DNA of 11,585 nucleotides, taken from the NCBI GenBank assembly GCA_946479805.1, contig CAMLHP010000060.1:1-11585 (forward strand). The letters run 5' to 3'. Shown here one piece after another: positions 7,366 through 11,585 of this stretch (position 1 is its first letter; each line of letters begins with the position of its first letter). The DNA is from an uncultured Gemmatimonadota bacterium. GTDB taxonomy: Bacteria; Gemmatimonadota; Gemmatimonadetes; Gemmatimonadales; GWC2-71-9. Under the pieces are notes generated by a model. The model was given only the letters and a program-made list of their open reading frames with translations. It had not been told where the DNA came from and ran no database searches. Position numbers and translations under genes: made by a program.

Positions 7366-7539
7366 TCAATCTGCGGTTGTCCGTATCTTTTCCACCGCTT
7401 CGGCCATCTCGTCGAGCGCCTTGGCCAGGGCCTTGAAGTAATCGCTGTCGAGCTTCGGCGCATCGCCCATGGCGGTCGCCATCTGGATCTGGCGAGTGAG
7501 CCGGGCGGCGTGACGGATGTAGTCTGTGCTGGGAGGCAT
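7366..7539 (-). CDS. Small conserved-looking 57-aa helical protein, function unknown
   Basis: From ATG 7539 to TGA 7366-7368 the minus strand encodes a 57-residue protein: MPPSTDYIRHAARLTRQIQM, then a run with KLDSDYFKALAKALDEMAEA, ending KIRTTAD. The composition is that of a real soluble protein: balanced charges, amphipathic helical heptads at about 6-24 and 31-53, and third codon positions strongly G/C. The two longer frames overlapping it on the same strand are Arg/Pro/Ser-rich and look like shadows. A weak GAG precedes the start. It lies 88 bases upstream of rnd on the same strand and diverges from the thioesterase-hydrolase gene. No motif or known family was recognised; a small helical-hairpin or dimeric protein is the most that can be inferred. 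Confidence 0.72.
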   Translation of the reverse strand: MPPSTDYIRHAARLTRQIQMATAMGDAPKLDSDYFKALAKALDEMAEAVEKIRTTAD

Positions 7540-7558
7540 GACTCAATGTCGGCGTTGA

Positions 7559-7627
7559 AGTGTGGGAGTATTGGGAGTGTGGCAGTGTTGGGCAGTATAC
7601 TTCCACACCGCCCAATACTCCCACACT
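7559..7627 (+). repeat. Long hairpin built from 8-10-base tandem units, directly upstream of the thioesterase-hydrolase start
   Basis: The 17-base arm 7559-7575 is an exact inverted copy of 7611-7627. A further 6-bp stem, GTGTGG (7577-7582) with CCACAC (7603-7608), lies inside after a small bulge, and the apex holds the perfect palindrome AGTATACT (7594-7601). The left half is itself a run of related units: AGTGTGGG, AGTATTGGG, AGTGTGGC, AGTGTTGGGC. The right half is their complement, with one more related unit (CATACACT) running on towards the start codon. The structure ends 11 bases before ATG 7639 and leaves no Shine-Dalgarno sequence there. Its role is unknown. Confidence 0.85.
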
Positions 7628-7638
7628 CATACACTCCC

Positions 7639-8868
7639 ATGGACGTCGATCTCGTCATCTATCCCGACCTCTGCGATTCCTTCGGGCACCTGAACCAGGC
7701 GTCGTACCTGACCTTGTTCGAGCGGGCGCGCTGGGAGGTGATGGCGCGTGGGCCGGGGATGGATTTCTTCCAGAAGGCGGGGGTGTGGCCGGCGGTCCGG
7801 AAGGCTGGCATCGACTATCTCGCCCAGGTATTTCCCGGGGACACGCTCCGGTTCGGTCACACCCTCACCCATCTGGGCCGCACCAGTTTGACGCTGCGGC
7901 AGACCGCGCGCCGGGTGTCCGACGACCAGCTTGTCGCCACAGCCGAGTTCACGTTCGTGTGCCTGGGAACTGACGGCCGGCCGGTGCCGGTGCCCCGGCC
8001 GTTTTCGGATCTGTTCGCATCGCCAACGGTCGGAGGCGAGGCCCGCCGCATCACGGTCCACGGGGTGAACCTCGCTGTCGACCAGGCGGGCGAGGGGCAG
8101 GCGCTGCTGCTGATCCACGGTTATCCCCTCAACCGGTCGCTCTGGCGCCACCAGCTCGGTGCATTTCCGGGCTGGCGCACGATTGCGCCGGACTTGCGCG
8201 GCATGGGGGAGTCCGACGCGCCCGACCTGGGCTACAGCATGGCGACCTACGCTGAGGACCTGGTCTCGCTGCTGGACTCAATGGGTGTGGATGAGGCGGT
8301 GATCTGCGGGCTGTCGATGGGCGGTTACATAGCGATGGAGATCCTGCGGCGGCACCGGCAGCGGGTGCGCGGCCTGGTGCTGATGGACACCCGCATGGAG
8401 GCCGACAGCAGCGAAGGCAGGAAGGCCCGGGATGCCGCGGCCCAGGCCGCGCGCGACAAGGGCGCCGCTGCCATTGCCGAGGCCATGCTCCCCAAGCTCT
8501 TCGCCAGCCCGGACGCCGAACATGTTGGCCAGGCGTGGGACGATGTCCGGCAGATGATCCTGACGACCCCCGTACCCGGCATTGTGGGTGCGCTGTCGGC
8601 GATGCGAGATCGGCTTGACAGCACCGGTCTTCTCCCGACGCTCGACGACCTTCCCGCACTGGTTGTGGTGGGTGAGGACGACCGGATCACGCCCTATGCC
8701 GCTGCCCGGGCGATGGCGGAACTCTTGCCGATGGGGAGGCTGGAGGCGATTGGCGGTGCAGGACACCTGGCCCCGCTGGAACGCCCGGATGAAGTCACCC
8801 GGGCGCTGGCTGATTTCCTGGGGTCGATCAGTCCCGCCTCGGCGGCCCCGGCGGGTCGTCCGAGTTGA
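7639..8868 (+). CDS. Fusion protein: hotdog acyl-CoA thioesterase + alpha/beta-hydrolase
   Basis: This 409-aa protein joins two enzymes. Residues 1-125 form a 4HBT/YbgC-type hotdog domain, with D13 and H17 in [11 protein letters not shown] at the position of the catalytic Asp and the following GHxN motif. Residues 137-395 form an alpha/beta-hydrolase. Its oxyanion-hole HG is at H160-G161, its nucleophile elbow is GLSMGG (S226), its acid lies in GEDDRITP (D347 or D348), and its base is in GAGHLAP (H376). Both active sites look intact. Hotdog enzymes of this type cleave acyl-CoA or aryl-CoA thioesters; the hydrolase could act on a released or related ester, but the substrate is unknown. No signal peptide, so cytoplasmic. 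The frame is open upstream to 7510, but that part only translates the hairpin repeat; ATG 7639 begins at the hotdog fold. The 3' end overlaps the opposing ferredoxin gene by 41 bases. Confidence 0.88.
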   Translation: MDVDLVIYPDLCDSFGHLNQASYLTLFERARWEVMARGPGMDFFQKAGVWPAVRKAGIDYLAQVFPGDTLRFGHTLTHLGRTSLTLRQTARRVSDDQLVATAEFTFVCLGTDGRPVPVPRPFSDLFASPTVGGEARRITVHGVNLAVDQAGEGQALLLIHGYPLNRSLWRHQLGAFPGWRTIAPDLRGMGESDAPDLGYSMATYAEDLVSLLDSMGVDEAVICGLSMGGYIAMEILRRHRQRVRGLVLMDTRMEADSSEGRKARDAAAQAARDKGAAAIAEAMLPKLFASPDAEHVGQAWDDVRQMILTTPVPGIVGALSAMRDRLDSTGLLPTLDDLPALVVVGEDDRITPYAAARAMAELLPMGRLEAIGGAGHLAPLERPDEVTRALADFLGSISPASAAPAGRPS

Positions 8869-9094
8869 AGATCTCGCGGTTCTTCTCGATGTAGGAAACG
8901 AGGTTTGGTGGGACATCTTCCTCGGGGAAGATGGCCGACACCGGGCACTCGGGTTCGCAGGCCCCGCAGTCGATGCATTCGTCGGGCTGGATGTACAACT
9001 GGTCCTCACCTTCGTAGATGCAGTCCACCGGACAGACATCCACGCACGCGCGGTCCTTCACTCCGATGCACGCTTCGGTGATCACGTACGCCAT
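8828..9094 (-). CDS. fdxA: 7Fe ferredoxin ([3Fe-4S][4Fe-4S])
   Basis: This 88-aa protein begins [14 protein letters not shown], the signature start of bacterial 7Fe ferredoxins. Eight cysteines fit the Azotobacter FdI pattern shifted by one: C9, C17 and C50 for the 3Fe-4S cluster, C21, C40, C43 and C46 for the 4Fe-4S cluster, and C25 as the extra cysteine. It is a small cytoplasmic electron carrier; its redox partner is not visible here. ATG 9094 is chosen because a strong GAGGAGG (9106-9112, minus strand) precedes it by 11 bases; the longer open frame to 9166 adds 24 residues unlike any ferredoxin. The C-terminal tail is Pro- and Asp-rich ([11 protein letters not shown]) and is encoded opposite the end of the thioesterase-hydrolase gene, a 41-base tail-to-tail overlap. 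Confidence 0.94.
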   Translation of the reverse strand: MAYVITEACIGVKDRACVDVCPVDCIYEGEDQLYIQPDECIDCGACEPECPVSAIFPEEDVPPNLVSYIEKNREIFNSDDPPGPPRRD

Positions 9095-9105
9095 TTCGGT
9101 TCCAG

Positions 9106-9112
9106 CCTCCTC
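9106..9112 (-). promoter_or_regulatory. Ribosome binding site fixing the ferredoxin start
   Basis: The minus strand reads GAGGAGG 11 bases before ATG 9094. It is the strongest Shine-Dalgarno sequence in the window and rules out the longer upstream reading. Confidence 0.75.
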
Positions 9113-9120
9113 AACAATGA

Positions 9121-9142
9121 AAATGTGGGGGTGCCGACATTT
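9121..9142. promoter_or_regulatory. Dyad symmetry between divergent ferredoxin and patatin genes
   Basis: AAATGT (9121-9126) and ACATTT (9137-9142) form a perfect 6-base inverted repeat around a 10-base GC-rich centre. It lies in the 116-base gap between two divergent genes, a normal place for an operator, and is the most AT-rich symmetric element there. No regulator family can be named from it and the match may be chance. Confidence 0.25.
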
Positions 9143-9210
9143 AGGGCCTGAATCAATCAAGCGCAAGGGGCAGGGTCGGACTGCAACCTGCTGATCATTA
9201 CTTTCCCCGC

Positions 9211-11280
9211 ATGCTGCTCACGCCGCGTCGCCTTCCTGATCTTTTCTTCATCCTGCTTGCCCTCCTCGGAGGCGAACGGCTGGCCGCTCAGGCGTGCACC
9301 GAGCGACCGGTCACCGCGCTGGTCCTGTCCGGTGGAGGCGCCAAGGGCCTGGCGCACATCGGTGTGCTCCGCTCGCTCGACGAGCTCGGCATAAAGCCCG
9401 ACTTGATAGTGGGCGCAAGCATGGGATCGCTGGTTGGTGCGATGTATGCCAGCGGTTATTCCGCGCGCGTCATTGACTCGCTCACCCGGTCACTGCCGAT
9501 CTCCACCCTGTTTCGCCCCTTCCAGCCGGTTGCTCCGCGGGCCTTGCGACGGCTCCAGCCCATAGTGGTGTGGGAGCAGGGAGACCGGGGCTTCACCCTG
9601 CAGAGCGCGGTCATCAGGGAGCCCAGGGCCAATGCCCTGCTCAACGCCGCGCTGCTCAGGGGCAACCTGCTGGCGCAGGGTGACTTCGGCCGCCTGCCGA
9701 TCCCGTTCCGCGCCGTAGCCACCGATCTCGCCAATCGCGAGGTGGTGGTACTCGACAGCGGAGACCTGGCGCGCGCGGTGCGAGCCAGCATCGCGATACC
9801 ACTCATCTTCGCACCGGAACGGATCGACGGGCGATTCCTCGCCGACGGCGGGCTGAGCGACAACATCCCGGTGGCCGCAGCCCGGGCCGCGGGAGCCGAA
9901 CGGCTCATCGTGAGCGACGCCACCGAGCGCAGGCCCGACACCCTCAATCTCTACTCCCCCTTCGTCCTTGCCGAGCGCCTGCTGGGCTTCCTTTTCGAGC
10001 AGTCGGATTCGCTGGGACCGGAAGACATCTACATCCGCCCCGACGTGAGCGGGTTCGAGAGCCTGGACTTCAGCGCCCAGTCGGTGGCGGAGCTCATCAC
10101 CAATGGGCGAGCTGCGGCCGACTCCATACTCTCCGATGCGTCATGCGTTTCGGCCCCAGCGTCGCTGCCGCCGCCTCCCCCGGCGCTCCCCGACGGGCCG
10201 GTGGCGGTAGAGGTGCCCGGCGTGAGTCCGGTGGAAGCGGAGCACATCACCTCACTGCTGGGACTTTCCGACCAGGAGGTGCTGGACGTCGACGCACTGC
10301 GGAATCGGCTACGGCGACTGGGTGGCTCCGATCAGTACATGGCGCTCTGGCTTCACCCGACCGGCGAGGGCGACAGCGTGAAGTTCAGCGTGGCTCCCGA
10401 GCATGCGGCCGACCGGACCGCTGCAATCGGTGCCATGTACGACAGCGACATAGGCGGCCGAGCCTGGGCCGGGACGGTGGACCACCGGGTTGGTGGCGGA
10501 CTCGAGGCAAGCGCGCTGTTTGCATTCGGAACCTTCGAGAAGGATCTCACCCTCAGCCTCAGGCGTCCCAGCGACTGGCTGGGACAGCTGCTCACACCGT
10601 TCGCCGCGCTCCGGCTGGCGGCGGTGGATCTCAGGACCTTTTCTCCGTCCGGCGACCTGCTGGACAAGCTCCGGACCCGAGAGATGCGGGGACTCGTGGG
10701 AGTTGAGCGCGACATGGGCGAGCGCTCCACGGTGACCATTGGAGGCAGTGGCCGCTACTGGCGCAACGATGATGGAAGCACTGACGAATCCATTGGCGCG
10801 ATCGCATCGCTCATCGCCTACGACGACGCCGGCGCGCCATTCGTCACGCTCGAGGGGGAGTGGAGCTCGGGGTTCCAGCGCGTTGCCATGGAGGCGACGC
10901 CCACGCTGGTGTACAAGCGGCTTCGCATCCGCCCCCGCATCCGGGCCGGCTGGGGCGACAGCCTGCCGGCGCAGCTCACGCTTCCGCTGGGCGGATCCGA
11001 CGGCATCCCGGGGCTCCACCTGGGAGAGCTGAGGGGTGACCGGGAAGTGCTGCTGGGCTTGGGAATGGGAGTAAGGGTACTGGGTCCGATCGAAATCGTC
11101 GCTGAGGGAGTGGCGGGACGGACAGACCAGGGCGGGCAGTTGTTCAGCGATGACAACTGGCACGCCGGCGTGCGGATCGGACTGGGTGCGGATACGCCGC
11201 TGGGACCAATGCGGGTGGACTACGAGGTAACGAAGGATTGGCGAGATGCTCTGCGCGTGCGCATGGGAAGGAGCTTCTGA
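9211..11280 (+). CDS. Patatin-like phospholipase with POTRA and outer-membrane barrel (type Vd autotransporter, PlpD-like)
   Basis: This 689-aa protein has a signal peptide (about 1-28, ending LAAQA). The patatin domain spans about 33-305, with oxyanion loop GGGAKG (41-46), nucleophile GASMG (S70) and catalytic Asp in ADGG (D212), so the Ser-Asp dyad is intact. A Pro-rich linker (PPPPP near 320-324) leads to a POTRA-like domain at about 330-396. A barrel of about 290 residues follows, with alternating strands ending VRMGRSF; a terminal Phe is the usual outer-membrane barrel signal. This order matches Pseudomonas PlpD and Fusobacterium FplA, in which the barrel displays or releases the phospholipase at the cell surface. 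The lipid substrate is not known here. No clear Shine-Dalgarno sequence precedes ATG 9211. The gene stands alone, divergent from the ferredoxin and convergent with the deformylase. Confidence 0.92.
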   Translation: MLLTPRRLPDLFFILLALLGGERLAAQACTERPVTALVLSGGGAKGLAHIGVLRSLDELGIKPDLIVGASMGSLVGAMYASGYSARVIDSLTRSLPISTLFRPFQPVAPRALRRLQPIVVWEQGDRGFTLQSAVIREPRANALLNAALLRGNLLAQGDFGRLPIPFRAVATDLANREVVVLDSGDLARAVRASIAIPLIFAPERIDGRFLADGGLSDNIPVAAARAAGAERLIVSDATERRPDTLNLYSPFVLAERLLGFLFEQSDSLGPEDIYIRPDVSGFESLDFSAQSVAELITNGRAAADSILSDASCVSAPASLPPPPPALPDGPVAVEVPGVSPVEAEHITSLLGLSDQEVLDVDALRNRLRRLGGSDQYMALWLHPTGEGDSVKFSVAPEHAADRTAAIGAMYDSDIGGRAWAGTVDHRVGGGLEASALFAFGTFEKDLTLSLRRPSDWLGQLLTPFAALRLAAVDLRTFSPSGDLLDKLRTREMRGLVGVERDMGERSTVTIGGSGRYWRNDDGSTDESIGAIASLIAYDDAGAPFVTLEGEWSSGFQRVAMEATPTLVYKRLRIRPRIRAGWGDSLPAQLTLPLGGSDGIPGLHLGELRGDREVLLGLGMGVRVLGPIEIVAEGVAGRTDQGGQLFSDDNWHAGVRIGLGADTPLGPMRVDYEVTKDWRDALRVRMGRSF

Positions 11281-11292
11281 CAACGGGAGAAG

Positions 11293-11370
11293 GGGTAGAA
11301 GAGGTAGAAGAGGTAGAAGAGGGAGGAGGTACGGCAGGTCCCTCCTCTACCCCCTCTACCTCTTCTACCC
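11293..11370. repeat. 32-bp-arm hairpin of 9-base tandem repeats between convergent genes, possible bidirectional terminator
   Basis: The left arm 11293-11324 is purine-rich and contains three exact tandem copies of GGTAGAAGA (11294-11320). It matches the reverse complement of 11339-11370 at 29 of 32 positions, with a 14-base loop. The three mismatches (11309/11354, 11311/11352, 11318/11345) are all A opposite C on the plus strand. They are therefore G-U wobbles in a minus-strand transcript, where the whole 32-bp stem can pair. The element begins 13 bases after the patatin stop and ends on the deformylase stop codon, filling the gap. No U-tract follows on either strand, so termination is only inferred. 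Confidence 0.85.
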
Positions 11371-11585
11371 TAAAGCAGTCCCGTCAGTGGCGTCGCGTAG
11401 GTCGCGGTTCTGGTCTCCGGCGGGCCGTAGCGCCCGTCGGCTGCGTGGAGCCGGTTCCATTCCTCACGCAGGCAGTAGGGATCGAGCCCATGAGGCCGGT
11501 CCACCGCCAGCACGCCGTCGAGGTGATCCATCTCGTGCTGGATCAGCTCGGCCCGGTCGCCCTCGAGGTCGTCCTCGTGCCAGGC
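11370..11585 (-). CDS. def: Peptide deformylase, C-terminal part (5' end outside window)
   Basis: The minus strand from the window edge encodes 71 residues ending at TAG 11370-11372. They contain QHEMDHLDG, the third deformylase motif (HExxH), which supplies two of the metal ligands and the catalytic Glu. They are preceded by the typical EGDRAELI strand and followed by VLAVDR, as in the family. The enzyme removes the formyl group from the initiator methionine of new proteins. The first two motifs (GxGLAAxQ and EGCLS) lie beyond the window, so completeness cannot be judged. The C-terminal extension after VDR (about 41 residues, with CLREEW) is longer than in the shortest bacterial forms. The stop codon touches the end of the adjacent hairpin repeat. 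Confidence 0.9.
   Translation of the reverse strand, partial: AWHEDDLEGDRAELIQHEMDHLDGVLAVDRPHGLDPYCLREEWNRLHAADGRYGPPETRTATYATPLTGLL

Noticed and set aside
7559..7627. A short CRISPR-like array in the AGTGTGGG repeats
   Set aside because: Units are 8-10 bases with no spacers and form a hairpin, unlike CRISPR repeats; no cas genes are present.
7510..7638. An upstream in-frame start for the thioesterase-hydrolase gene
   Set aside because: The extra 43 residues are only a translation of the hairpin repeat, and the hotdog fold begins at ATG 7639.
7344..7658. Two longer minus-strand frames (104 and 89 codons) over the 57-aa gene
   Set aside because: Both are Arg/Pro/Ser-rich and read through the hairpin repeat; the 57-codon frame has the protein-like composition.
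9095..9166. A 24-residue N-terminal extension of the ferredoxin
   Set aside because: Bacterial 7Fe ferredoxins begin at the MAYVITE equivalent, and a strong ribosome binding site lies inside the extension.
9266..9300. A lipobox at the end of the patatin signal peptide (LAAQAC)
   Set aside because: The -3 position is Ala and the -2 position Gln, a poor lipobox, and an outer-membrane barrel protein is not expected to be lipid-anchored there.
10309..11283. A 324-codon minus-strand frame opposite the patatin barrel
   Set aside because: Low-complexity His/Arg/Pro composition with no motif; the plus-strand barrel with its terminal Phe is clearly the real gene.

Overview
The window is high-GC bacterial chromosome with densely packed genes, very long antisense open frames (typical of high GC), signal peptides ending in AAQ/AQ-type sites, and a diderm protein set (outer-membrane barrels, a patatin autotransporter). 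This suggests a Gram-negative, mostly environmental lineage. The style of several proteins resembles Gemmatimonadota, but that assignment is my impression and not proven. I see no rRNA, tRNA, CRISPR array, transposase or phage gene. Most of the window reads as ordinary housekeeping and envelope genes; the least explained parts are two intergenic hairpins.

Layout, left to right. (1) 2-1356: the tail of an unrecognised gene, then a 431-aa secreted/outer-membrane protein with a small N-terminal domain and a C-terminal beta-barrel, ending in a strong hairpin. (2) 1394-3649, minus strand: an MMPL/RND-type transporter. (3) 3793-6120, plus strand: a membrane-anchored matrixin-like zinc protease, one base before an exported beta-lactamase-family serine hydrolase, then a 98-aa MIP18/SufT-like Fe-S assembly protein. 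(4) 6117-7539, minus strand: ribonuclease D, with a 57-aa unnamed protein upstream of it. (5) 7639-8868, plus strand: a hotdog thioesterase fused to an alpha/beta-hydrolase. (6) 8828-9094, minus strand: a 7Fe ferredoxin whose 3' end overlaps the hydrolase gene. (7) 9211-11280, plus strand: a patatin-POTRA-barrel protein of the type Vd autotransporter kind. (8) 11370-11585, minus strand: the C-terminal part of a peptide deformylase.

Functional themes: cell envelope (barrel protein, MMPL transporter, exported hydrolases, patatin autotransporter), acyl/lipid ester hydrolysis (hotdog-hydrolase fusion, patatin), Fe-S chemistry (SufT-like protein, ferredoxin), and RNA/protein maturation (RNase D, deformylase). 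Apart from the protease/beta-lactamase pair, the genes are mostly separate units, often convergent or divergent.

The most unusual DNA is a pair of long intergenic hairpins (7559-7627 and 11293-11370). Their arms are built from short 8-10-base tandem units, G-rich on the plus strand in the first arm and C-rich in the second. One sits just before the start codon of the thioesterase-hydrolase gene; the other fills the gap between the convergent patatin and deformylase genes. They differ in unit sequence but share the same design.
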